Below, piece after piece: positions 1 through 8,876 of a DNA stretch of 64,000 nt. The stretch covers positions 682,001 through 746,000 of the forward strand of contig NZ_AP025158.1 of NCBI RefSeq assembly GCF_019974155.1. The letters run 5' to 3'. This DNA is from Thermus thermophilus. Its GTDB lineage: Bacteria; Deinococcota; Deinococci; Deinococcales; Thermaceae. A program made the translations under genes and the position numbers. Under the pieces are notes generated by a model. It saw only the letters and a program-made list of their open reading frames with translations, had not been told where the DNA came from and did no database searches. The stretch's first letter is position 1; each line of letters begins with the position of its first letter.

Positions 1-1
1 C

Positions 2-970
2 GTGGTCATCTCCACCCACACCCACGACGACCTGGGCCTGGCCACGGCCAACGCCCTGGCGGGCGTGGAGAACGGGGCGGGCCAGATTGAGTGCACCATC
101 AACGGCATCGGGGAGCGGGCGGGGAACTGCGCCCTGGAGGAGGTGGTGATGGCCCTCTACGTCCGCCGGGACTGGTACAAGGCCTACACGCGGATCAACA
201 CCCGGGAGATCTACCGGGTAAGCCGCCTGGTGGAGCGCTACACCGGGATGCCCGTCCCCCCCAACAAGGCCATCGTGGGGGACAACGCCTTCGCGCATGA
301 GTCCGGCATCCACCAGGACGGGGTCATCAAGCACCGGGCCACCTACGAGATCATGGACGCCGAGCTCATCGGGAGGCGGCCCGCTGTGCTCGTCCTCGGC
401 AAGCACTCGGGCCGGGCGGCTTTTAAGAAGGCCCTCGAGGACCTGGGCTACAAGAACCTCTCCGAGGAGGAGCTGAAGAAGCTCTTCGCCCGCTTCAAGG
501 AGATCGCCGAGAAGAAAGGCCCCCTCTCCGCCGAGGAGCTCCAGGCCCTGGTGGAAAGCGAAAGGGAGCCCGCCTCCCACTTCTTCCGGCTGGAGCACGT
601 CCAGTTCTTCTCGGGCTCCGGGCTTTTGCCCACGGCCACGGTCAAGGTGAAGACCCCGGACGGGGAGAGGCTCGCCACCCACACCGGGGACGGGCCCGTA
701 GACGCCGTGTTCAAGGCCATCCAGGAGGCCATCGGCCTGAGGCCGGAGCTTGAGCTCTACCGGGTGGAGGCCATCACGGGGAGCACCGAGGCCCTGGGCC
801 AGGTCACGGTGCGCCTCCGGCTCGGGGAGCTCCAGGCCGTGGGGGTGGGGGTCTCCCCGGACATCATTGAGGCGAGCGCCTTGGCCTTTTTGGACGCCGC
901 GGGGAAGCTCGCCTCGGGCCGGGCCACCCGGCACCCGCCCTCCATTGAGGAGGTGCACCGCGGGGTCTAG
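2..970 (+). CDS. leuA: 2-isopropylmalate synthase, C-terminal part (cut by window start)
   Basis: This is the downstream part of leuA, about 322 residues; the N-terminal half of the TIM barrel lies outside the window. The enzyme condenses acetyl-CoA with 2-oxoisovalerate at the first committed step of leucine synthesis. The visible part starts just before the metal-binding THTHDDLG motif (residues about 5-12), continues through the barrel end (NGIGERAGN, HESGIHQDG) and finishes with the LeuA regulatory domain (about residues 190-310), the usual site of leucine feedback. The stop lies 3 bp before the next synthase gene, so the two are probably co-transcribed. The identification is confident; the true start cannot be seen. 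Confidence 0.95.
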   Translation: MVISTHTHDDLGLATANALAGVENGAGQIECTINGIGERAGNCALEEVVMALYVRRDWYKAYTRINTREIYRVSRLVERYTGMPVPPNKAIVGDNAFAHESGIHQDGVIKHRATYEIMDAELIGRRPAVLVLGKHSGRAAFKKALEDLGYKNLSEEELKKLFARFKEIAEKKGPLSAEELQALVESEREPASHFFRLEHVQFFSGSGLLPTATVKVKTPDGERLATHTGDGPVDAVFKAIQEAIGLRPELELYRVEAITGSTEALGQVTVRLRLGELQAVGVGVSPDIIEASALAFLDAAGKLASGRATRHPPSIEEVHRGV

Positions 971-973
971 GCC

Positions 974-2548
974 ATGGTGGAGATCCTGGACACCACCCTA
1001 AGGGACGGCACCCAAGGGGAGGGGGTAAGCCTCTCCGTGGACGACAAGGTGGCCATCGCCAAGCGCCTCGCCGCCTTCGGGATCCACCTCATTGAGGGGG
1101 GCTGGCCCGGCTCCAACCCCAAGGACGCCGAGTTCTTCCAGCGCATGAAGGGGGTGGACCTGGGGGCGGCGAGGCTTTGCGCCTTCGGGGCCACCCGCAG
1201 GAAGGGGCTTTCCCCGGAGGAGGACCCCTCGGTCTTGGCCCTCCTCGAGGCCGAGACCCCCGTGGTGGTCCTCTTCGGCAAGAGCTGGACCCTCCACGTC
1301 CTCGAGGCCCTGGAGACCTCCTTGGCGGAGAACCTCCGCATGGTTGAGGAGACGGTGGCCTTCTTCGCCCGGAAGGGCAGGCGGGTGGTCTACGACGCCG
1401 AGCACTTCTTTGACGGCTACAAGGAAGACCCCGCCTACGCCCTCGCCACCCTGGAGGCCGCCCTAAGGGGTGGGGCCGACACCCTGGTCCTTTGCGACAC
1501 CAACGGGGGGAGCCTCCCCGAGGAGGTCTACGCCATCACCAAGGCGGTGGTGGAGCGGTTTCCTGGGGTGAGGATCGGCATCCACCCCCACAACGACGCC
1601 GAGCTCGCCGTGGCCAACGCCCTCGCGGCGGTGCGGGCCGGGGCCACCCATGTGCAGGGCACCATCAACGGCTATGGGGAGCGGTGCGGCAACCTCAACC
1701 TCACGAGCTTCCTCCCCACCCTGGTCTTTAAGTACGGGATCCCCGCCATCCCTCCGGAAAGGCTAAAGGGCCTAAGGGAGCTTTCCCACTTCGTGGACGA
1801 GCGGGCCAACCTCACCCCCAACCGCCGCGCCCCCTACGTGGGGGAGGCGGCCTTCGCCCACAAGGCCGGGGTGCACGTCTCCGCCGTCCTCAAGAACCCC
1901 CGCACCTACGAGCACATCCCCCCGGAGTGGGTGGGGAACCAGAGGCGCTTTCTGGTCTCGGACGTGGCGGGCCGCTCCAACCTCCTCGCCAAGCTCCAGG
2001 AGCTCGGGGTGGACCTCTCCAAGGAGGAGGCGAGGCGCCTTCTGGAGGAGGTCAAGGCCCTGGAGTACGAGGGCTACGCTTTTGAGGGGGCGGAGGCGAG
2101 CTTCTACCTCCTCGCCCACCGCCTGAAGGGCGGGAGCCTCCCCTTCAGCGTGGAGGGCTTTTCTGTCTTTGTCCACGGAAGGGGCCTGGATACCGCCTGG
2201 GCCGAGGCCACGGTGCGGGTGAGGGTGGGGGAGAGCCTCCAGCACACTGCCGCGGAAAGCCCCTTCGGGCCCGTCTCCGCCCTGGACCGGGCCTTCCGCA
2301 AGGCCGTGTTGCAGTTCTACCCGGAGCTTTCCGAGGTGGAGCTCACGGACTACAAGGTGCGCATCCTCTCCGGCCAGGAGGCGGGGACGAACTCCGGGGT
2401 GCGGGTCATGGTGGAGATGAAGCGGGGAGAGGAGCGCTTCGCCACCGTGGGGGCGAGCGAGAACATCCTCGAGGCCTCCCTCAAGGCCCTCACCGACGGG
2501 TACGCCTACGCCCTCCTCTACCCGGTGCCTACGCCCAGGGGAGCCTGA
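974..2548 (+). CDS. cimA: citramalate synthase / 2-isopropylmalate synthase family
   Basis: This 524-residue DRE-TIM metallolyase starts with VEILDTTLRDGTQGEG, the catalytic DxTLRDG motif, and carries the HPHND metal-binding motif near residue 204 and the NGYGERCGN barrel motif. A LeuA-type regulatory domain fills about residues 380-515. The N-terminal pattern (GTQGEG, EGGWPG, NPKDAEFF) fits the citramalate synthase subfamily, which joins pyruvate and acetyl-CoA on the threonine-independent route to isoleucine. It follows leuA by 3 bp. Its 3' end overlaps the convergent Uma2-like gene by 20 bp. The family is certain. Substrate choice (pyruvate or another 2-oxoacid) is inferred from subfamily resemblance only. 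Confidence 0.85.
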   Translation: MVEILDTTLRDGTQGEGVSLSVDDKVAIAKRLAAFGIHLIEGGWPGSNPKDAEFFQRMKGVDLGAARLCAFGATRRKGLSPEEDPSVLALLEAETPVVVLFGKSWTLHVLEALETSLAENLRMVEETVAFFARKGRRVVYDAEHFFDGYKEDPAYALATLEAALRGGADTLVLCDTNGGSLPEEVYAITKAVVERFPGVRIGIHPHNDAELAVANALAAVRAGATHVQGTINGYGERCGNLNLTSFLPTLVFKYGIPAIPPERLKGLRELSHFVDERANLTPNRRAPYVGEAAFAHKAGVHVSAVLKNPRTYEHIPPEWVGNQRRFLVSDVAGRSNLLAKLQELGVDLSKEEARRLLEEVKALEYEGYAFEGAEASFYLLAHRLKGGSLPFSVEGFSVFVHGRGLDTAWAEATVRVRVGESLQHTAAESPFGPVSALDRAFRKAVLQFYPELSEVELTDYKVRILSGQEAGTNSGVRVMVEMKRGEERFATVGASENILEASLKALTDGYAYALLYPVPTPRGA

Positions 2549-3053
2549 CCCCGGGGAAGGCGGAAGGGCTCACCTCCTCCTCGGGGGAGAGGAGGCGGAT
2601 CTCCCGGTACCGCCCGCCCCGGGGCCTTTGGTGGACCTCCAGGAGGTTCTCCTTCAGGTTCACGAGCCAGACCTCGGGGATGCCAACTTCGGCGTAGAGG
2701 GGAAGCTTCACCTCCCGGTCAAACTCCAAGGAGGTGTCGGCCACCTCCACGAGGAGGAGGACGTCCTCCGGGGTGGGGAGGCGGTCGGCGTAGCGCTCCA
2801 GGGGGGGCTTAAGCACCAGGAGGTCCGGCTCGGGCTCGGAGTCCTCGGAAAGCCTTAGGGGGGACTGGACCGCCACCACGGCCTTTCCCTTCAGGGCTTC
2901 CTGAAGCCTGGCGTCCAACTGCGCTACCTTGTGCACGTGCTTGGGTCCGATGGGGCTCATCCGGTAGACCTCCCCCCTTAGGAGCTCCACGTGGGGCACC
3001 CCCTGGAAGGCCCGCTCAAACTCCTCTACCCGGAAGCGGTAGCGGGTGGCCAT
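2529..3053 (-). CDS. Uma2 family (DUF820) endonuclease-like protein
   Basis: This 174-residue protein has the Uma2 layout: an N-terminal segment with ELLRGEVYRMSPIG, then EPDLLVLKP, and a central LLLVEVADTSLEFDREVKLPLYAEVGIPEVWLVN block. The spaced D/E, E and K residues of the PD-(D/E)XK nuclease fold are present. Uma2 proteins are abundant in thermophiles and cyanobacteria and mostly lack a known role. A second family member lies at 12037-12558. A CATAAT hexamer sits 6 nt before the ATG, so the mRNA may be leaderless. The 3' end overlaps cimA on the other strand by 20 bp. No cognate partner gene is visible. Confidence 0.8.
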   Translation of the reverse strand: MATRYRFRVEEFERAFQGVPHVELLRGEVYRMSPIGPKHVHKVAQLDARLQEALKGKAVVAVQSPLRLSEDSEPEPDLLVLKPPLERYADRLPTPEDVLLLVEVADTSLEFDREVKLPLYAEVGIPEVWLVNLKENLLEVHQRPRGGRYREIRLLSPEEEVSPSAFPGVRLPWA

Positions 3054-3060
3054 GCCCCCA

Positions 3061-3837
3061 TTATGCCCCCTGGCCCGAGTAGCGCTTGAGGCCGAGCCGC
3101 CAGAGGAGGCGGGAAAGCCCGAGGAAGAAGAGGCCCCAAAGGAGCATGACCCAGAGCCCGGGGAAGAGGGCCACTTTCTGCCCGGCGAGGAGGGCCGCGG
3201 GAAGGTAGACGAGGTAGGGGAAGGGGGTGAGGAGGGCGAGGCCCCTTAGGGGTTCGGGGAAGACCTCGAGGGGGGCGATGGTCCCCGAGAGGAAGAGGTA
3301 GAGGAGGAAGAAGACCTCCTCCACGCTGGTGGCCCGCTCGGTCCAGAAGGTGAGCATGGCGGTGGCGTACTGCATGGTGTAGCGGAGGAGGAAGGCGAGG
3401 AGGGTGAGGCCTAGGCCCAAGAGGAAGGCCCCGGGCTCGGGCAGAAAGCGGGCCTCGGGGAAGAGGGCGAAGAAGAGGAGGGTGAGGAGGACGACGAAGG
3501 GAAGCCGGGCGAGCCTTTCTGCGGTGTGGGCGGCCAGGTGATCAAAGAAAGGGTCCAGAGGCCTGAGGAGCCTAAAGGAGAGCCTCCCCTCCACCACGTC
3601 CCGCTCAAACTCCCACACCACCCAGACCACCGTGGCCTGGCGCACCAGGAAGACCATGAGGAAGTAGCGGGCGAACTCCCCCGGGCTTAAGGGGAAGTCC
3701 CCGCCCCTTGCGGCCTCGGTCCAGACCCCCATGAGGATCAGGGGAAGCGCCCCCGCCAGGGCCCAAAGGAAAAGCTCCGCCCGGTACTCCAGCATGTAGG
3801 CCAGGTAGACGGCGAGGAGGGTCCGCGCCTTTCTCAT
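3061..3837 (-). CDS. ABC-2 type exporter permease
   Basis: This 258-residue integral membrane protein has about six hydrophobic spans and resembles the ABC-2 permeases of the COG3694/COG4587 group. It begins MRKARTLLAVYLAYMLEYRAELFLW, and the EYRAE segment also occurs, slightly changed, in the divergent permease at 4862. It overlaps the upstream ATPase gene by 4 bp (ATGA), so the two are translationally coupled. Together with the second permease it probably forms a heteromeric exporter. The substrate is unknown. The membrane topology and family are well supported; function beyond transport is not. Confidence 0.8.
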   Translation of the reverse strand: MRKARTLLAVYLAYMLEYRAELFLWALAGALPLILMGVWTEAARGGDFPLSPGEFARYFLMVFLVRQATVVWVVWEFERDVVEGRLSFRLLRPLDPFFDHLAAHTAERLARLPFVVLLTLLFFALFPEARFLPEPGAFLLGLGLTLLAFLLRYTMQYATAMLTFWTERATSVEEVFFLLYLFLSGTIAPLEVFPEPLRGLALLTPFPYLVYLPAALLAGQKVALFPGLWVMLLWGLFFLGLSRLLWRLGLKRYSGQGA

Positions 3838-4838
3838 GCCTCCTCCACCGGAAGGGGGCTTTGGAAGACCTTGGCGATGACCTCCTCTAGAGGAGGCTCC
3901 CGGACCTCGAGGTCCTCCACGGGAAGCCTCTTGAGGATCTCCGCCACCCTCTCCGTGAGCCTCTCCCGGGGCACGAGGAGCCGGGCCTCCCGCCCCTCCA
4001 AGGCCCGCACCTCCCCGAAGGGGAGGAGGGCCTCTTGGGGAAGGGGGCTTCCCAGGGTGAGGCGCACCTCCCGGTAGGGGGCGAACCGGGCCAAAAGCCC
4101 CTCGAGGGCCCCGTCGTAGAGGAGCCTTCCCTGGTGGATCACCAGGACGCGTTCAGAGAGGGCGGCGATGTCCGCCATGTAGTGGCTCGTGAGGAGGACC
4201 GTGGCCCCATAGCGGCGGTTGTACTCCCGGAGGAACTCCCGGACCGCCACCTGGGCGTTCACGTCCAGGCCCAAGGTGGGCTCGTCCAGGAAGAGGACCT
4301 CCGGGCGGTGGAGGAGGGCGGCCAAGAGCTCGGCCTTCATCCTCTCCCCCAAGGAGAGCTTCCGCACGGGCTGGTGGAGCTTCTTTTCCAGGGAAAGCAT
4401 CTCCGCAAGCTCCCCCACCCGCCTCCGGAACTCCCCTTCGGGGATCTCGTAGATGGCGGCGTTCAGGCGGAAGGAGTCCATGGCCGGGAGATCCCAGATG
4501 AGCTGCTGCTTGTTCCCCATGACCAGGGTGATCTTCCTGAGGAAGGCCTTTTCCCTCCTCCAGGGCACGTGCCCCGCCACCAGGGCCTTGCCCCTCGTGG
4601 GATGGACGAGGCCCGTGAGCATCTTGAGGGTGGTGGTCTTGCCCGCCCCGTTCGGCCCCAAAAAGCCCACCACCTCCCCGGGAAGGATCCGGAAGGAGAC
4701 CCCCTCCACCGCCCGCACCACCTGGTACCGCCTCTTCAGGAAGTGGCGCAGGGTGCCGAGGAGGGTTTCCTCCTTCAGGGCCACCCGGTAGTGCCGGGTG
4801 AGGTCTTCCGCCATCACCATGGGGCTTGCGCCCACCAT
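3834..4838 (-). CDS. ABC transporter ATP-binding protein
   Basis: This 334-residue ATPase has Walker A GPNGAGKTT (residues 61-69), a signature LSLGERMKAE near residue 168, Walker B VLFLDEPTLGLD near residue 188, and a C-terminal extension of about 90 residues. It resembles the COG4586 exporter group, which pairs with two ABC-2 permeases; those genes lie at 3061 and 4862. The ATG at 4838 is chosen because a TAGACT hexamer on the same strand sits 7 nt upstream, fitting a leaderless mRNA. GTG at 4835 or ATG at 4820 are alternatives. Substrate unknown. Confidence 0.88.
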   Translation of the reverse strand: MVGASPMVMAEDLTRHYRVALKEETLLGTLRHFLKRRYQVVRAVEGVSFRILPGEVVGFLGPNGAGKTTTLKMLTGLVHPTRGKALVAGHVPWRREKAFLRKITLVMGNKQQLIWDLPAMDSFRLNAAIYEIPEGEFRRRVGELAEMLSLEKKLHQPVRKLSLGERMKAELLAALLHRPEVLFLDEPTLGLDVNAQVAVREFLREYNRRYGATVLLTSHYMADIAALSERVLVIHQGRLLYDGALEGLLARFAPYREVRLTLGSPLPQEALLPFGEVRALEGREARLLVPRERLTERVAEILKRLPVEDLEVREPPLEEVIAKVFQSPLPVEEA

Positions 4839-4845
4839 GCCTCCA

Positions 4846-4855
4846 AGTCTACCTT
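4846..4855. promoter_or_regulatory. overlapping divergent -10 boxes of the ABC exporter genes
   Basis: Only 23 bp separate the divergent starts at 4838 (minus) and 4862 (plus). The minus strand reads TAGACT 7 nt before its ATG. The plus strand reads TACCTT 6 nt before the GTG. The two hexamers overlap by 2 bp. The plus-strand box is a weak match. This is an inference from sequence only. Confidence 0.4.
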
Positions 4856-4861
4856 GGGAGG

Positions 4862-5635
4862 GTGCGCTACCTCCGGGTCTTGCGCCTCTTCCTCCTCACC
4901 TCCTTGGCGGCGGAGATGGAGTACCGGGCGAACTTCTACCTGGGCCTCCTCTCCTCCTTCCTCACCCTCCTCGGCGCCCTCTTCGGCCTCCTCCTCCTCT
5001 ACCAGGGGGGGTACAGGCCCGGGGGGTGGCGGCTGGAGGAGGCCCTTTTGGTCCTCGCCGCCTTCACCCTGCTCCAGGGCCTCGCAAGCACCCTCCTCGC
5101 CCCCAACCTCAACAAGATCGTGGAGCACGTGCAGCAGGGGACCCTGGACTTCGTCCTCCTCAAGCCCATAGACCCCCAGTTCTGGCTCTCCGCGCGGGTC
5201 TTTTCCCCCTGGGGCCTGGGGGACTTCTTCCTGGGTTTGGGCCTCCTCCTCTACGCGGGGGTTCGCCTGGGCTTGGGCCTTGGGGGCTACGCCCTCTTCG
5301 CCTTTTACTTCCTCCTCGGGGCCCTCATGCTCTACAGCCTCTGGTTCCTCCTCGCCACCACCAGCATCTGGTTCGTGAAGATCTACAACGTGACCGAGGT
5401 GCTGAGGGGGCTCCTGGAAGCCGGGCGCTTTCCCATCTCCAGCTACCCGGCCCTCTATCGGGTCTTCTTCACCTTCGTGGTGCCCGTGGCCTTCCTCACC
5501 ACGGTGCCCGCGGAGGCGGCCTTGGGAAGGGGAGAGGCCACTTTCCTTGCCCTCCTCCTCGCCCTCTTCCTCCTGGCCCTGGCCCGGGGCTTCTTCCTCT
5601 TGGCCCTTAGGAGCTACACCTCGGCGAGCAGCTAA
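4862..5635 (+). CDS. ABC-2 type exporter permease, second subunit
   Basis: This 257-residue membrane protein has about six hydrophobic segments and the cytoplasmic motif FVLLKPIDPQFW, typical of ABC-2 permeases encoded with COG4586 ATPases. It is transcribed away from its presumed ATPase and partner permease (3061-4838), an uncommon split of a three-gene transporter set. GTG at 4862 is preferred because TACCTT lies 6 nt upstream, and a TTG at 4826 would overlap the divergent gene; a TTG at 4880 is also possible. The stop codon overlaps the convergent comZ stop by 2 bp (5632-5635), so no further gene lies between them. Confidence 0.78.
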   Translation: MRYLRVLRLFLLTSLAAEMEYRANFYLGLLSSFLTLLGALFGLLLLYQGGYRPGGWRLEEALLVLAAFTLLQGLASTLLAPNLNKIVEHVQQGTLDFVLLKPIDPQFWLSARVFSPWGLGDFFLGLGLLLYAGVRLGLGLGGYALFAFYFLLGALMLYSLWFLLATTSIWFVKIYNVTEVLRGLLEAGRFPISSYPALYRVFFTFVVPVAFLTTVPAEAALGRGEATFLALLLALFLLALARGFFLLALRSYTSASS

Positions 5636-7503
5636 AACTCCCGGAAAGAGAGAGGTGTGGTCTGGACCTTTTGCACGTCAAAGACCCTCACCGTGGGGAA
5701 GTTGGGGGGGGCCAGGGCGCTATCCGCGAAGCGGAGGTCGTAATCGTAGGTTTCTATGTATCCCGACTGTAGCCGCCCCAAGCCGTCAACGATGCCGCGA
5801 AGTTGATCGGCCGACTGGATAAGGCCTCCGAAGAGGCGGAGCTTACCCTGCTTGCCGCGGCCGCTGTAGTTCTCCACCGCCAAGCCCTTTCCCGAAGCCC
5901 CCGAGAGATAGGAGCCCCAGAGGTAGAGGTTGTCTGGCGCCTTTATAGGGCTATCCTCAATGTAGATGTTGTCGTTTTGGGACATCACCCCGAGGACCGT
6001 CGGAAGGGTTTGCCCTGCGCCCAGGGCGCACCGGGGCTTGGTGGCCAGGTAGCCGGGGTCGGTCACCTTGGTGGGGTCGCACTCGTAGACCAGGTCCCCC
6101 GTGAGGCCGATGGCCCCCACGGCGGTGATGTGGAGCTGGGTCTCCTTGGAGAGGGCTGGAGGGATCTGGGCGGGAGGCGGGTGGTCCGGGCAGTTGTCGG
6201 AACTCCCGGGGTAGTCCACGCCGCAAGGAAGGGGACCGGTGCGGGGGGGTCCCTGGAGGCTCTTGATCTGGCCCGTGACATAGATCTGTCCGGTCGGCCC
6301 CCCCGTACCCAGGGACGCGGGGCCGTTGGGCGTGCCCGTGTAGGTCCCGACGGGCGCTCCGTTTTTGGTGACGGCGGTAGTGTTGGTCGTGTAGTCCACG
6401 GTGATCACCCAGGTGTTGCTTCCTTGCTTGAAGGTGTAGACCTGCTGACCCGTTCCCGTGGCCCGGAGGACCAGCTGGTCCACGTTCCCCTGGACGTAGA
6501 TACCTCCCTTGACGTTATTGCCGTCGTTGACAAGATAAACCCCGTTGGGCACCGAAGGGTTGCTGTTGCAATCTTTGCTGGGGGGATTGTGGAGACCCAG
6601 GGCGAAGCAGATTTCCTTAGCGGAGGGAGTAGAAGTGTCCTGGGGGTCCATGCCCAGGGCGGCCCGCTGCTGGGATAGGGTGGAGGTGGGGAGGTCAATC
6701 GGGGGCTGGCTACGCAGAAAGCCCTTCTGGAAGTCGGGCACCGTGCACGGGGGGCGGGAGTCGCCCCTCACCCAGACCCGGCTTCCCCCGGTGCACCCGT
6801 CCCCGCCCAGGCTCCAGTACCAGGCCCCGTCGTCGCTGGTGCTCACTACGTCCCGGAAGACGGGCCGTCCCCAGAAGCCCCAGTTGTGGTTGGCGTGGAC
6901 GGGTCCGTTGAAGACCGTGCCCGTGGGGAAGAAGCCCGTTTGCCCCCCGGCGTCGTCCACCAGGAAGAGCCACTGGGAAAGGGAAGGCCTTCCGAGCTGG
7001 ACCTCAAAGTATCCTTTTTCCTCCGCGCGACGCTTGGCGGTGCCTACTTGCCCAGTGGAGACCACCACGTAGTCGGCCCGGTAGGTCTGGGCCGTGGCCC
7101 CCTTGGTGTTTCCGCGGAAGCGGGTGACGGTGAACTGCACGGAGGCCTGGCCCTGGTCCACGGCTCCCGGGGGGAGGGAGCCGTAGCCCGTGTTGAGGAG
7201 GCTCTGGATGGCCGAGGCGATGCTGGGCCACTGGCTTTCCGGGAGCACCCAGTCCGTGGCGGGGTTCACGTTAAGGTTCATCTTCGGGGCAAGGATCCCC
7301 TTGATGTCTCCCCGGGCCACCTCCATGGCGTAGCGGGCGTAGGTGAGCCCGGCCTCGGCGGCGGCCCGCGCCTGGGCCGCCTGCAGGGTGGAGCGGGTCT
7401 GGCGGAGGTCCCCAAGGGTGCCCACGAAGAGGAGGCTCCCCACGATGGTCATCACGGCGGCCACCACCAGAACCGCGATCAGCGCGACGCCTCTACGGTG
7501 CAT
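5632..7503 (-). CDS. comZ: ComZ-like minor pilin (PilX/GspK-type, large)
   Basis: This protein of about 623 residues has a prepilin N-terminus: a short basic leader MHRRG followed by a hydrophobic helix starting VALIAVLVVAAV. Position 5 after the cleavage glycine is alanine rather than glutamate, as in tip pilins of the PilX/GspK class. The long extracellular part is rich in G, T, N and P and includes a cysteine-bearing segment. Size, N-terminus and its position after three pilin genes match T. thermophilus ComZ, needed for natural transformation. ATG at 7503 follows GAGGAGGTGAGTG. From memory, the HB27 cluster continues with pilA4; here the next gene is an unrelated convergent permease. Confidence 0.82.
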   Translation of the reverse strand: MHRRGVALIAVLVVAAVMTIVGSLLFVGTLGDLRQTRSTLQAAQARAAAEAGLTYARYAMEVARGDIKGILAPKMNLNVNPATDWVLPESQWPSIASAIQSLLNTGYGSLPPGAVDQGQASVQFTVTRFRGNTKGATAQTYRADYVVVSTGQVGTAKRRAEEKGYFEVQLGRPSLSQWLFLVDDAGGQTGFFPTGTVFNGPVHANHNWGFWGRPVFRDVVSTSDDGAWYWSLGGDGCTGGSRVWVRGDSRPPCTVPDFQKGFLRSQPPIDLPTSTLSQQRAALGMDPQDTSTPSAKEICFALGLHNPPSKDCNSNPSVPNGVYLVNDGNNVKGGIYVQGNVDQLVLRATGTGQQVYTFKQGSNTWVITVDYTTNTTAVTKNGAPVGTYTGTPNGPASLGTGGPTGQIYVTGQIKSLQGPPRTGPLPCGVDYPGSSDNCPDHPPPAQIPPALSKETQLHITAVGAIGLTGDLVYECDPTKVTDPGYLATKPRCALGAGQTLPTVLGVMSQNDNIYIEDSPIKAPDNLYLWGSYLSGASGKGLAVENYSGRGKQGKLRLFGGLIQSADQLRGIVDGLGRLQSGYIETYDYDLRFADSALAPPNFPTVRVFDVQKVQTTPLSFREF

Positions 7504-7506
7504 CAC

Positions 7507-8469
7507 TCACCTCCTCAGTTCCACGGTTTCCGTCACGGTGAGGGTGTCCGGAGCCCCCTTACCGGGAAGGTTGCCGGGGCTCTGACCCGTCAGGGCGACC
7601 CGCACGGCCCGCACCAGGGTGCCGATGTACTTGCCGCCGCCCGGCGTGGCCGAGTAACCCTGAGCGCTGAAGGCGCTGGCGGCGTCCTCGAGGGTGGGAT
7701 AAAAGACGAGGCGCGAGGACTGGGCGTTCGGGTCCTCCGGCACCCCATACCAGACCTCCAGGCCGGTGATGCCGAAGGCCACGATGCCAGCCCCCGCCGT
7801 CCCGGTGCCGTCGTAACCGGTCATCCGGTAGAGCACCTTCTGGCCAGCCTCCAAAGGGTCGTCCCGTACCACGTAGGTGGCCAACTCCACCTTGAACATA
7901 TAGGCGCTGTTCGTCCACTGACCGGAGATCTTGTCCTTGTTGTGCTGCACCTTGTCCCGGTTGGGGTTTGGGGTACCGGAGCAGGGCTTGGAGTAGTCGG
8001 CTAGGAGCTGGCGCTGGGTGATGCGCAGGAGCTCTACCTGGCCCCCGTTGTACAGGAGGGCCAGATCGCCCTCCTGGAAGGTCCGGGCGTCGCAGATACC
8101 TGTTTCCGCCGAGTTAGTAAAGCTGTTGCCCGGAGGTTCGGCCACAGGGGAGGAGTCCCCGGTGAGGTTCACGATGGCCACCTGGGTGTGGTTGCTGCAG
8201 GGTCTTGTGGCGTCACAGGGGTTTTGGTGCCATACGTGCAGGTAGGCGCCCGAACGAAGGTCCTGGGTGATGTAGTGCAGGGCTGCTCTAAGGTTCTGCT
8301 GGGTCTTCAGCCTGAGGTCCTCGTGCCGCTTGTAGTTGAGGGACTGGGTGAAGGCGTTGAGGGTAAGGGTGGAAAGGATCCCGAGGATGGCCAAGGCTAC
8401 CAGGAGCTCCACCAGGGTGAACCCAGCCCTACTGGTAGACGAGCGTGCTGAGAACAAAGTTAGCCTCAC
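7507..8469 (-). CDS. PilW-like minor pilin (PilA3 position)
   Basis: This prepilin-like protein of 320 residues has a leader of about 16 residues ending in SRAG, then FTLVELLVALAILG with glutamate at position 5, the canonical type IV pilin start. The rest is a large periplasmic domain with a cysteine-containing region and no further membrane segment. Length and gene order suggest the PilW/GspJ class, matching pilA3 of the T. thermophilus comZ cluster. Translation may start at GTG 8469, which overlaps pilA2 by 41 bp, or at TTG 8457 behind GGAGGAGG. It probably joins the minor-pilin tip complex used in piliation and DNA uptake. Confidence 0.8.
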   Translation of the reverse strand: MRLTLFSARSSTSRAGFTLVELLVALAILGILSTLTLNAFTQSLNYKRHEDLRLKTQQNLRAALHYITQDLRSGAYLHVWHQNPCDATRPCSNHTQVAIVNLTGDSSPVAEPPGNSFTNSAETGICDARTFQEGDLALLYNGGQVELLRITQRQLLADYSKPCSGTPNPNRDKVQHNKDKISGQWTNSAYMFKVELATYVVRDDPLEAGQKVLYRMTGYDGTGTAGAGIVAFGITGLEVWYGVPEDPNAQSSRLVFYPTLEDAASAFSAQGYSATPGGGKYIGTLVRAVRVALTGQSPGNLPGKGAPDTLTVTETVELRR

Positions 8470-8866
8470 CTCCTCCCGTTTTCCGATAGAACGTGGTCAC
8501 GGTCACGGTCCAGACTTGGGGAGAGGTGGAGAAGCTCCGGGTCTGGACGGTGAACCGGAACGGACCCCACTCTTGGTTCAGCACCGCGGGGTTGGGGTCC
8601 CCAGCGGCCACAAACGTGGGATCGCTGGCATAGTTGTAGCCGTAGGGGTAACTCCGCGCGGTGGTAAATGTGGTGAAATCTAGGCTTTTGGCCCGGAACC
8701 GGTCCAGCCAGGTTTCCGCCGCCGCGATGGCCTGGGCCCTTATGCGGTCGTCACTGTTCATCCGCAGGCTGGAGACCACCGTGGTGGTGAACGCTCCAGC
8801 CACCAGGCCCAGGACTAAAAGGGCGATCAACACCTCAACCAGGGTAAGACCGCGGGAGCGCCGCAT
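8429..8866 (-). CDS. PilV-like minor pilin (PilA2 position)
   Basis: This 145-residue protein has a short leader MRRSRG followed by LTLVEVLIALLVLG, a type IV pilin helix with glutamate at position 5. The small C-terminal domain (TVTTFYRKTGGGEANF near the end) fits the PilV/GspI class. It lies 10 bp after the first pilin gene and overlaps the next one. Expected role: minor pilin in the tip complex with its three neighbours. The class is supported by the N-terminus and gene order; the exact orthologue (pilA2) is inferred from memory of the HB27 cluster. Confidence 0.78.
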   Translation of the reverse strand: MRRSRGLTLVEVLIALLVLGLVAGAFTTTVVSSLRMNSDDRIRAQAIAAAETWLDRFRAKSLDFTTFTTARSYPYGYNYASDPTFVAAGDPNPAVLNQEWGPFRFTVQTRSFSTSPQVWTVTVTTFYRKTGGGEANFVLSTLVYQ

Positions 8867-8876
8867 CGCACCTCCT

